DNA from: Cloacimonetes bacterium UBA6097
GTDB taxonomy: Bacteria > Cloacimonadota > Cloacimonadia > Cloacimonadales > Cloacimonadaceae
NCBI GenBank assembly: GCA_002435865.1
Contig: DIWV01000008.1
Coordinates: 1 to 28,866, forward strand
Reading direction: 5' to 3'
DNA: 28,866 nt
Every line of letters begins with the position of its first letter. Position 1 is the stretch's first letter. Positions 9,124 through 16,378 of the stretch are shown here, one piece after another. The translations under genes were made by a program, and so were the position numbers. The notes under the pieces were generated by a model. The model worked only from the letters and a program-made list of their open reading frames with translations, searched no databases and had not been told where the DNA came from.

Positions 9124-9897
9124 TTATGTAGACAGCCCTCTATCGCAGTTATTAACAAATTCAACAAAGAGATTTTGCTCCGGACTTAGTTCTCCTAATT
9201 CATCCACTGCACGCTTTGCCTGAGTAGTATTTAAACTGCTTTCATAAAATAACTTATAAACTCTTTTAATGCCTGCTATCGTATCGGAAGAAAATCCCTT
9301 TCGCATAAGCCCGACACTATTTAATCCAACCGTTTCATAAGGATTGCCCTGCCCACGGGTATAAGGTGCAATATCTTTTTTTATGGCTGACATCCCACCT
9401 ACAAAGGCATGAGTTCCTATATGCACAAATTGATGAATACCAACTACTCCACCAATTACAACATAATCATGAACATGGACATGTCCTGCCATATTAACGG
9501 AATTTGCAATGACAATGTGATTACCTATCTGGCAGTTATGTGCAATATGAGCATATGTCATCAACAGGTTATGGTCTCCAACTACCGTTGATTCTGCTAT
9601 TTGGTTAGAACGATTAATGGTAACAAATTCTCTGATTGTGTTATGGCTGCCGATAACAAGATAAGTCTCTTCACCAGAAAACTTTAAATCCTGTGGATCT
9701 GTGCCAATCACAGCAAAAGAATAGATTTTGTTGTCAGAGCCCAAAGTTGTATTTTTACCAATAATAATATTGGAAAAAAGATGGTTTCTTTCGCCCAGAA
9801 TAACGTTCGGTCCTATTATGCAATAAGGACCTATATAGCAGTCTTTACCAATTTTAGCGTGGGCATCAATCATTGCAGTTGGATGTATAACTGTCAT
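9124..9897 (-). CDS. lpxA: UDP-N-acetylglucosamine O-acyltransferase LpxA
   Basis: First step of lipid A synthesis: transfers an R-3-hydroxyacyl chain from ACP to UDP-GlcNAc in the cytoplasm. The N-terminal two thirds is a left-handed parallel beta-helix built of hexapeptide repeats (IGKDCYIGPYCIIG and similar). The catalytic histidine is His120 in AHIAHN, matching E. coli His125. The C-terminal helical region carries the GLMRKGFS and YKLFYES signatures. Gly168 aligns with E. coli Gly173, the hydrocarbon-ruler residue, with the same 48-residue spacing from the catalytic His; this suggests a long acyl chain but is inference. The ATG has GGAG 8 bases upstream. It lies two bases after the lpxC-fabZ stop and is last in the cluster. 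Length of 257 is normal. Confidence 0.97.
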   Translation of the reverse strand: MTVIHPTAMIDAHAKIGKDCYIGPYCIIGPNVILGERNHLFSNIIIGKNTTLGSDNKIYSFAVIGTDPQDLKFSGEETYLVIGSHNTIREFVTINRSNQIAESTVVGDHNLLMTYAHIAHNCQIGNHIVIANSVNMAGHVHVHDYVVIGGVVGIHQFVHIGTHAFVGGMSAIKKDIAPYTRGQGNPYETVGLNSVGLMRKGFSSDTIAGIKRVYKLFYESSLNTTQAKRAVDELGELSPEQNLFVEFVNNCDRGLST

Positions 9898-9899
9898 TG

Positions 9900-11291
9900 T
9901 TATTTCTCCATAATTTTAGCAAGAAAATCACCTTCACAAACTTTTTCAGAACCGACAAAAGCTTCACCATGCATTTTAGCGATGGATTTCTTCAAAGAAA
10001 CAGCAGTCATTTCGAATCTTAAGGTATCACCAGGAATAACAGGCTTACGAAATTTAACTCCATCTATAGCAGCAAAATAAGCAACATATTTTGAAGGGTC
10101 ATCAAGTTGATTGAGGAGCATAATTCCCCCAGTCTGAGCCATACCTTCAATAATTAAAACCCCCGGCATAATTGGATGGCCAGGAAAGTGACCTTGAAAA
10201 AATTGTTCATTAATTGTAACGTTTTTTATCCCGATTATCTTCTCATCAGGAATAAATTCGATAATTTTGTCCACCAGCAAAAACGGATAACGGTGTGGCA
10301 TTATTCTCATAATAGCATTAACGTCAAAGACTACATCTTTTGCTTTCTTTTTCTGATAAATCTCTTGCAATTCATTTTTTTTCTGGATTGTTCGTAGTTT
10401 TTTTACCAGCTCGACATTAGTTTTATGCCCTGAGCGCGCAGCTAAGATGTGTCCCTTAATCGGCATTCCTAAAAGAGCAATATCTCCCAAAAGGTCAACA
10501 ATTTTATGCCTGACAAATTCGTTATGATAGCGCAGCGGATGACTGTTTAAAATTCCTTCGCTAGATACTGTAACAGGTTCGTGGTAACCAAAAACATCCT
10601 GTAAATGTTTTAACTCATCATTATTCATTTCCGGTTCTGCTATAACTAAAGCGTTTTCCAACGAACCACCTTTGATAAGACCCATGCTTTTTAGCTGTAA
10701 AATCTCATTAATGAAGCAAAATGTTCTTGCACCAGCAAATTCTTTTTCATATGATTCAAGATTAGGCAACCAGGTATACTGCGTACCAAGATATTTATGC
10801 TTGTAATCTATCATAAACGTAACTTTAAGTTCATTTGACGGGACGATCACAACATCAACATTATCATCCAGAGCAGAAAAACTTATTGGTTCTTCAAACT
10901 CAAAATATATTCTGGGAGAGTCCTGCTCTATAACTCCTGCTGTTTTTAGTAAATTCAGAAAACATATTGCACTTCCATCAGCAACCGGAGCCTCAGGACC
11001 ATCAATTTCGATACGGATGTTATCTATATTCAATCCCTTGATAGCAGACAGTACATGTTCTATAGTTCCGACTGTAGCTTTTTTTATTCCTATTGTTGTC
11101 CCTCGGGAGATATCAACAACATGGTCAATATCAGCAGGAATTTCAGGTTTATCAGGTAAATCAGTTCTGATGAATACTATACCTTCATCTTTGCCGGCTG
11201 GCTTAAACTTTATTGTAGAAATCTCGCCTGAATGTAAGCCTATTCCTGTATATGATACTTCTCCCCCAATTGTATGCTTATTGTCGGGCAT
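9900..11291 (-). CDS. lpxC/fabZ: LpxC-FabZ fusion: UDP-acyl-GlcNAc deacetylase and hydroxyacyl-ACP dehydratase
   Basis: One polypeptide carries two enzymes. Residues about 1-305 are LpxC, the zinc deacetylase that commits sugar to lipid A. Numbered from the adjacent TTG, the zinc ligands are His80 (TIEHV), His263 and Asp267 (RHKIVD); Glu79 and His290 complete the site. After a charged linker (about 305-322), residues about 323-464 are FabZ, 3-hydroxyacyl-ACP dehydratase of fatty-acid synthesis, with His334 in PHRYPF and Glu383 in IIEGMAQ. The two enzymes compete for 3-hydroxyacyl chains, so the fusion may link phospholipid and lipid A supply. The fusion is known in Bacteroidetes and related FCB bacteria. 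The ATG at 11291 is preferred over TTG at 11294 because GGAG is 6 bases upstream of it. The start region overlaps the lpxD stop. Confidence 0.97.
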   Translation of the reverse strand: MPDNKHTIGGEVSYTGIGLHSGEISTIKFKPAGKDEGIVFIRTDLPDKPEIPADIDHVVDISRGTTIGIKKATVGTIEHVLSAIKGLNIDNIRIEIDGPEAPVADGSAICFLNLLKTAGVIEQDSPRIYFEFEEPISFSALDDNVDVVIVPSNELKVTFMIDYKHKYLGTQYTWLPNLESYEKEFAGARTFCFINEILQLKSMGLIKGGSLENALVIAEPEMNNDELKHLQDVFGYHEPVTVSSEGILNSHPLRYHNEFVRHKIVDLLGDIALLGMPIKGHILAARSGHKTNVELVKKLRTIQKKNELQEIYQKKKAKDVVFDVNAIMRIMPHRYPFLLVDKIIEFIPDEKIIGIKNVTINEQFFQGHFPGHPIMPGVLIIEGMAQTGGIMLLNQLDDPSKYVAYFAAIDGVKFRKPVIPGDTLRFEMTAVSLKKSIAKMHGEAFVGSEKVCEGDFLAKIMEK

Positions 11292-11294
11292 CAA

Positions 11295-12341
11295 TTACTC
11301 CTGTTCTCTTTCTTTTCTTATTTTGTTAAACAACCTATACATATCTGGTAAACTACCTTCAGCCGCAATTATTTTTTTCATCTGCATTGCTTCACGAGCC
11401 GGAGTACCAAAATATTTATGTTCTGCCTGCAAACTCGCAGCAACACCAGATTGTGCTCCAACCATAGCCTGATTACCTATTTCCAAATGACCTGCTACAC
11501 CAACTTGTCCTGCAAGATATACATAATCACCTACGATAGTGCTGCCCGCCAGACCAACCTGTGCACAAAGAATAGAATGTTTACCAATAATACAATTGTG
11601 CCCTATCTGGACCAAGTTGTCGATCTTTGAACCCTCGCCAATAATTGTAGGTCCGATTGTACCTCTATCTATAGTACTATTTGCTCCGATTTCAACATTG
11701 TCATGGATTATTACCTGTCCAATCTGGGGTATTTTTGTGTGAATCCCTTCCTGTAAAATGTATCCAAAACCATCTGCGCCAATCACACTTCCTGAATGGA
11801 TATTAACATCATCTCCAATCTTTGTATTTTCATAAACAGTAACATTTGGGTAAAAATGACAGTTCTCACCAATAGTGGAATCCTTCTCAATAGTGCAAAA
11901 AGAATCTATCCTGGTATACTTACCCAGGCTCACATTATCTCCGATTACAACATATGCACCAATTGAAATTTTTTCAGGTAATTTAACATTTGTTCCGATA
12001 ATCGCAGAAGAGTGTATGTTTGTCACAAAGCTTGACTTTTCCAATTCCAGCCAATGGTTCATTAAAATCAGGATAGAATGATATGAATTTTCTACGAAAA
12101 TCACATTAGTCTTATGATTTATGAATTCCGCTTTAAACTTATTCCCAACAATTAATAAACCTGCTTTGGAATCAATTGCCGCTGCAATGTATTTATCATT
12201 ATCCAGGAATATAACAGAATGCGGTTCTGCTTCTCTGGGATCTGCAATACTATACAATGAAACAGATGTTTTTAATACTGCTTCACCACCAATAACTTCC
12301 TGTATTACCTTAGGAGTAAGCTGTTTATTGAATTTCTTCAT
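11295..12341 (-). CDS. lpxD: UDP-3-O-acylglucosamine N-acyltransferase LpxD
   Basis: Third step of lipid A synthesis: N-acylates UDP-3-O-acyl-glucosamine from 3-hydroxyacyl-ACP. An N-terminal uridine-binding domain (about 1-105) is followed by a left-handed beta-helix of hexapeptide repeats (about 108-300) and a C-terminal helical tail (about 315-348). The family signature IGADGFGY is at 188-194 or so, and the catalytic histidine is His248 in VQIGHNC. Length of 348 is normal. The ATG follows the ompH-like stop by two bases with only a weak Shine-Dalgarno, which suggests translational coupling. The stop codon is shared with the ribosome-binding site of lpxC-fabZ. Identification is secure. Confidence 0.97.
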   Translation of the reverse strand: MKKFNKQLTPKVIQEVIGGEAVLKTSVSLYSIADPREAEPHSVIFLDNDKYIAAAIDSKAGLLIVGNKFKAEFINHKTNVIFVENSYHSILILMNHWLELEKSSFVTNIHSSAIIGTNVKLPEKISIGAYVVIGDNVSLGKYTRIDSFCTIEKDSTIGENCHFYPNVTVYENTKIGDDVNIHSGSVIGADGFGYILQEGIHTKIPQIGQVIIHDNVEIGANSTIDRGTIGPTIIGEGSKIDNLVQIGHNCIIGKHSILCAQVGLAGSTIVGDYVYLAGQVGVAGHLEIGNQAMVGAQSGVAASLQAEHKYFGTPAREAMQMKKIIAAEGSLPDMYRLFNKIRKEREQE

Positions 12342-12343
12342 TA

Positions 12344-12961
12344 TTATTTCTTGGTTTCGGATTCCATCCCTTTGCTTTCTTCATTAAGATTATTGCCAGG
12401 ATTAACTTGATTTTCATTAATCTCAGGAACATTGCTGTCAACTTTTTGAGTATTTTTGTTTAATTCAGCTAAGACCTGATCAGTTATATCCATACTTGGT
12501 GCTGCATACAATACAGTACCCATGCTTACATCAAGCACAAGGGTATATTTATCATCTTCAGATATCTTTTTGATAATATCATTGATTTTCTTAGTCAATG
12601 GTTCGATAAGTTCTTTATATCTTTGTTCAGCTTTACCACCATCACCAAAATACTCTTCCAGCTTTTGTCCGGCTTCAGCTTTTTTGGCATCAATTTTCGC
12701 CTGAGCATCCCGCTTAGCAGCTTCATTTTTCGTTAATTTATCGATTTCAAAATTTCTTTCCATTAATTTTATTTCTTCGTTAAGGGATTTTATCTGATTC
12801 ATCCAACCTGTTCTGTCCAAATCATAAACTCTGGCAATTTCCGAAGCTTCATTGCTTCCAGCTAAAATTCTGTCAGTATTAACATAAGCAATCTTAACTT
12901 GCTGAGCAAATGAAAGACTAACTCCGAACAGGACAATAAGTATTATTACTATGTACTTCAT
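12344..12961 (-). CDS. OmpH/Skp family periplasmic chaperone
   Basis: Probable periplasmic holdase that keeps outer-membrane proteins soluble on the way to the BAM complex. An N-terminal signal peptide has KY followed by a hydrophobic core, with cleavage probably after SFA (17-19), giving mature QQVKIAYVN. Residues about 45-135 are charged and heptad-like, matching the Skp tentacles. YAAPSMDITDQVL (152-164) is the family C-terminal signature. The tail beyond about 172 is polar, rich in Asn and Glu, and longer than in short Skp proteins. AGGAG lies about 6 bases before the ATG. It is the first gene of the lpx cluster. Pairing with lpxD is common in Gram-negative bacteria; bamA, often next to it, is absent here. 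Confidence 0.9.
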   Translation of the reverse strand: MKYIVIILIVLFGVSLSFAQQVKIAYVNTDRILAGSNEASEIARVYDLDRTGWMNQIKSLNEEIKLMERNFEIDKLTKNEAAKRDAQAKIDAKKAEAGQKLEEYFGDGGKAEQRYKELIEPLTKKINDIIKKISEDDKYTLVLDVSMGTVLYAAPSMDITDQVLAELNKNTQKVDSNVPEINENQVNPGNNLNEESKGMESETKK

Positions 12962-13085
12962 AAGTTCTCCTAATATTTAGTCGGTAAGATATAATTCTTC
13001 ATTTGAATTGCATTTTATTTACATGCAACTATAAGTCAATATAATTGTGAATCACTGCTACAAAGGTAATTTTATACATGAAATC

Positions 13086-13119
13086 AATACAGCCTGCCCA
13101 TTTAATGACAGTCTGTATT
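13086..13119 (-). terminator. Hairpin downstream of gcvPB
   Basis: AATACAG (13086-13092) pairs with CTGTATT (13113-13119), and an inner CTG/CAG extends the stem past one mismatch. It lies 12 bases beyond the gcvPB stop on the minus strand. No T run follows, so it could be an RNA 3' end stabiliser or a weak terminator. Confidence 0.3.
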
Positions 13120-13130
13120 AGCAAGACATA

Positions 13131-14588
13131 TTATAAGCTGAACCTGATATCTAATTGTTTTACAGCCCGAACATCATCGACTCTTCTTACCGGAGTTGTC
13201 AGGGGAGCATTGTGTAAGTTTTCAGGATTTGCTTCAGCTTCTTTGGCAATCTGAATCAAAGCTTCTGCAAATGCATCAAGACTTTGCAGGCTTTCCGTTT
13301 CTGTCGGCTCAATCATAAGAGCTTCCGGGACAATAAGCGGAAAATATATTGTTGGAGCATGGAATCCTTTATCCAAAAGCCGCTTTGCAATATCCAAAGT
13401 CGAAACACCACACATTTTCTTTTGTTTTGTACCATCTGCAACAAATTCATGCATACAATACTCTTTATGTTCTACATGATAATAATCTGACAACCTGTAC
13501 TTAAGATAATTCGCATTAACAATAGCATTTTCAGATACTTGGCGTAATCCATCAGCACCTAACATTTTTATATAAATGTAAGCTCTAAGTAATACAGCAA
13601 AGTTACCATAATAAGTATGTACTTTATTAATAGCAGTACTTTCATGAGATTCGTCAAAAAAATAACCTTGTGGATTTTTACCAATAATTGGCATAGGTAG
13701 AAACTTGACCAGCTTATCGATAACACCGACCGGACCTGCACCTGGTCCGCCACCACCATGGGGAGTGGAAAATGTTTTGTGAAGATTGTAATGCATGACA
13801 TCAAAGCCAATTTTACCGGGTTGAACGATACCCAAAAGAGCATTAAGGTTTGCACCATCCATATACATCAATCCATCCACAGAATGAATAATATCGGCAA
13901 TTTCTTCTATTTGAGACTCAAACAATCCCAGAGTGTTCGGATTAGTTAACATAAATCCAGCTGTATCTGCGTTAACAATTTCCTTTAAATGCACGGTATC
14001 AACTCTGCCATCTTCCTTTGATTTTAGCTCAATAACTTCAAATCCTGCCAATGTACAGCTTGCCGGATTAGTCCCATGAGCACTATCTGGCATAATAATC
14101 TTGGTTTTATTTACATTACCTTTTGATTGATGATAAGCATGTATAATTTTCAACCCTGTAAATTCACCATGAGCTCCGGCAACAGGCTGTAAAGTAACTT
14201 GCGCCATACCTGCAATTTCACTCAAATCTCTTTGCAGTTCATACATTATTTCCAACGCACCCTGAACAGTATCCAGTGGCTGATAGGGATGAAGATTTGC
14301 AAAACAGGTATGCCGTGCTAAAGTCTCATGTATTTTAGGATTATATTTCATTGTACATGATCCCAAAGGATACAAACCTTTTTCAATAAAGTGATTGAGA
14401 TGACTAAGTTCGACAAAATGACGCATCACATCCAATTCACTGCATTCAGGAAGCTTAGCCATTTCTTTTCTAAGGAATTTATGGTATTCTTGAGGAATTT
14501 CACTCACAAAACTATCTGGTAAATCACATTTAGGAAGTGTATAACCCTTGCGGCCCGGACTGCTCATTTCAAAAATAGTTTTTGGCAT
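13131..14588 (-). CDS. gcvPB: Glycine dehydrogenase (decarboxylating) subunit 2
   Basis: C-terminal half of the split P-protein of the glycine cleavage system. With GcvPA it decarboxylates glycine and loads aminomethyl onto lipoyl-GcvH in the cytoplasm. The PLP-binding lysine is Lys271 in NLHKTFSTPHGGGGPG. Other family blocks are GLYPLGSCTMKYNP (71-84), the AGAHGEF region (137-143) and DSAHGTNPAS (168-177). Length of 485 is normal for the two-subunit form. The ATG has GAGG about 7 bases upstream, placed inside the end of gcvPA, and the genes overlap by 20 bases, so translation is probably coupled. GcvT, GcvH and Lpd are not in this window. A fermentative amino-acid user would fit, but flow could also run towards glycine synthesis. 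Confidence 0.97.
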   Translation of the reverse strand: MPKTIFEMSSPGRKGYTLPKCDLPDSFVSEIPQEYHKFLRKEMAKLPECSELDVMRHFVELSHLNHFIEKGLYPLGSCTMKYNPKIHETLARHTCFANLHPYQPLDTVQGALEIMYELQRDLSEIAGMAQVTLQPVAGAHGEFTGLKIIHAYHQSKGNVNKTKIIMPDSAHGTNPASCTLAGFEVIELKSKEDGRVDTVHLKEIVNADTAGFMLTNPNTLGLFESQIEEIADIIHSVDGLMYMDGANLNALLGIVQPGKIGFDVMHYNLHKTFSTPHGGGGPGAGPVGVIDKLVKFLPMPIIGKNPQGYFFDESHESTAINKVHTYYGNFAVLLRAYIYIKMLGADGLRQVSENAIVNANYLKYRLSDYYHVEHKEYCMHEFVADGTKQKKMCGVSTLDIAKRLLDKGFHAPTIYFPLIVPEALMIEPTETESLQSLDAFAEALIQIAKEAEANPENLHNAPLTTPVRRVDDVRAVKQLDIRFSL

Positions 14589-15927
14589 TAGTTACCTCTC
14601 TTAATGAATTTACCAAATCATCTAAATCATTTATACTCTTCTTCTCAGTAACAGCAATCATTAATTGATTAGGATTTGTGTATTTAGCCATATCCAATCC
14701 GGGATATATCGATTTAAGTTTTAGTTTTTGTATAATCTCCTTTGCAGGTATGGGAGTATTTATAACGAATTCTTTGAAGAAGGGAACGCCGGGATACGCC
14801 ATGCTGAATCCGCGCAGTTTGCATATTTCTTCAGCAAGATAATGCGCTTTTCGTACACAATTCATAGCCACATCATATATGCCGGTTTTACCCATTAAAC
14901 TCATATATACAGTTGCAGCTAATGCACAAAGCGCTTCATTTGAGCAGATATTACTGGTAGCTTTTTCCCTTCTGATATGTTGTTCTCTTGCTTGTAATGT
15001 TAATGCATATGCCCGTTTGCCATCAACATCCAAAGTAGCTCCTACAATACGTCCCGGCATAGAACGAGCCATTTCTAACTTACTTGCAAAGAAACCGAAT
15101 AATGGACCTCCCATGTTCATAGAATTGCCAAGTGGTTGACCTTCACCTATCACTATGTCTGCATTGTATTCAGAAGGAGCATTAAAAATTGCCAAACTGA
15201 TAGGGTTCACAGATGTTACTAAAAGACATTTCTCCAATGAGTGCACAATATTATCGATTTCAAACATGTTTTCCAGATTTCCATAAAAATTTGGTGTTTG
15301 GATTAACACACAGGAAGTTTGCTCATCAATTGTATCTTTTAATATATTAAGGTCTGTTACACCATTATTTGCAGGGACAACCAATAATTCTACGCCTATG
15401 CCTTCAGTATAACACTTAATTACTTTAAGAAATTCAGGATTAATTGATTCAGAGACTACTGCTTTCATCAGCCGGTTCTTACGGATAGCCATCAGAATTG
15501 CTTCTGCTGCTGCACTGGCTCCGTCATACATACTAGCATTGGCGATTTCCATTCCGGTTAATTCACATATCATTGTCTGAAATTCATAAATGTATTGCAG
15601 AGTGCCCTGGCTTACTTCTGCCTGATAAGGAGTGTATGCAGTCATGAATTCTGGTCTGCTGATTATGGATTCAACTGCTGCCGGTATAAAATGATCATAA
15701 ATACCGGCTCCTAAGAAAGAATTTGCAGTTTGGACACATCTGTTTCGGCAAGTTTTTTCGTTGATTAAACGGGTAATTTCTAATTCTGACAAAGCAGGAT
15801 CAAGCTTTAAAGGTTCATTAAGCTTCAACTTTTCAGGTATAGCTTTTATGAGTTCCTCAAAATTCTTTACTCCAATTGCCTGCAGCATTTGCTGCCGTTC
15901 CTCTTCTGTTGTTGAAATATACGGCAT
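14569..15927 (-). CDS. gcvPA: Glycine dehydrogenase (decarboxylating) subunit 1
   Basis: N-terminal half of the split P-protein and partner of GcvPB in an alpha2beta2 glycine decarboxylase. It keeps the PLP aminotransferase-like fold but not the PLP lysine, as is normal for this subunit. Recognisable blocks are MPYISTTEEERQQML at the N-terminus, SFLGAGIYDHFIPA, TAYTPYQAEVSQGTLQ, and EGQPLGNSMNMGGPLFGFFA. Length of 452 is normal. GGAG lies about 6 bases before the ATG. It is first in a two-gene operon and overlaps gcvPB by 20 bases. No glycine riboswitch was recognised upstream, but an 8-base inverted repeat sits 65-92 bases ahead of the start. Confidence 0.97.
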   Translation of the reverse strand: MPYISTTEEERQQMLQAIGVKNFEELIKAIPEKLKLNEPLKLDPALSELEITRLINEKTCRNRCVQTANSFLGAGIYDHFIPAAVESIISRPEFMTAYTPYQAEVSQGTLQYIYEFQTMICELTGMEIANASMYDGASAAAEAILMAIRKNRLMKAVVSESINPEFLKVIKCYTEGIGVELLVVPANNGVTDLNILKDTIDEQTSCVLIQTPNFYGNLENMFEIDNIVHSLEKCLLVTSVNPISLAIFNAPSEYNADIVIGEGQPLGNSMNMGGPLFGFFASKLEMARSMPGRIVGATLDVDGKRAYALTLQAREQHIRREKATSNICSNEALCALAATVYMSLMGKTGIYDVAMNCVRKAHYLAEEICKLRGFSMAYPGVPFFKEFVINTPIPAKEIIQKLKLKSIYPGLDMAKYTNPNQLMIAVTEKKSINDLDDLVNSLREVTNAKNYF

Positions 15928-15991
15928 TAACGCTCCTTTTATATTTTATTTGTTATACATTTTATCAATTACTTATGAATTAGAATAATGC

Positions 15992-16019
15992 AATTAAGAA
16001 TAGTAACCTGATCTTAATT
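15992..16019. promoter_or_regulatory. 8-base perfect inverted repeat in the gcvPA leader
   Basis: AATTAAGA (15992-15999) and TCTTAATT (16012-16019) are perfect reverse complements separated by 12 bases. The element lies 65-92 bases upstream of the gcvPA ATG. It could be an operator half-site pair or a leader hairpin. In AT-rich DNA such a match may also arise by chance. Confidence 0.3.
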
Positions 16020-16164
16020 CAATGCGCTATATACTATTCATTATAATGTTCCTTTAATAATCTCTTTTCTAATTTGTCAATTCAATTTTGATGTTCTGGC
16101 TAAAAAATATGTTATTCTATTCCAGTCACAATATCCAGAGTACATTAAGAAGGAAAATATAGCT

Positions 16165-16233
16165 ATGCACAACATGGGTTTCAATAAGTTTCAGACAGAT
16201 ATTGAAAAACAACTTGACACAGAAACTTTGTAA
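16165..16233 (+). CDS. Possible small ORF, 22 codons
   Basis: An ATG preceded by AGGA (16151-16154, spacing 10) opens 22 codons ending in TAA. The product begins MHNMGFNKF and ends TETL; it is polar and has no signal or membrane segment. The same sequence has a second in-frame ATG three codons in. It sits alone, 143 bases before the secreted-protein gene, and could be a leader peptide, a small protein or chance. No family is recognised. Confidence 0.2.
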   Translation: MHNMGFNKFQTDIEKQLDTETL

Positions 16234-16363
16234 TAAAAACCTCACTTCAATTCAAAGGAATGTTGGGCTTGGTTTGAGATTTATTATCGTTTTTTGTGAA
16301 TTAAACTTATGAATAAGAGTGTGTTAACATAAGCTATTCAACCAATAAAATAAAAATACCTTT

Positions 16364-16378
16364 AAGGAGGATCTCTTG
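16364..16378 (+). promoter_or_regulatory. Perfect Shine-Dalgarno deciding a TTG start
   Basis: AAGGAGG at 16364-16370 is followed after five bases by TTG at 16376-16378. The codons that follow encode a classic signal peptide (KK followed by a long hydrophobic core), so the TTG is very likely the true start even though no ATG is nearby. Confidence 0.8.

Larger units (their letters stand above)
15928..16375. other. Intergenic region between gcvPA and the secreted-protein gene
   Basis: This AT-rich spacer separates two divergent genes and should hold both promoters. It contains an inverted repeat (15992-16019) and a possible 22-codon reading frame (16165-16233), listed separately. A TTGACA at 16214-16219 has no -10 box at the usual distance. 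Nothing matching a known riboswitch was seen. Confidence 0.5.

Noticed and set aside
9400..12400. Plus-strand reading frames opposite the lpx genes
   Set aside because: These run antisense through lpxA, lpxC-fabZ and lpxD, whose products are secure. The hexapeptide-repeat composition produces long open antisense frames.
15928..16100. Glycine riboswitch ahead of gcvPA
   Set aside because: The conserved riboswitch core sequences were not seen on the minus strand; only an AT-rich inverted repeat is present. A covariance search would settle it.
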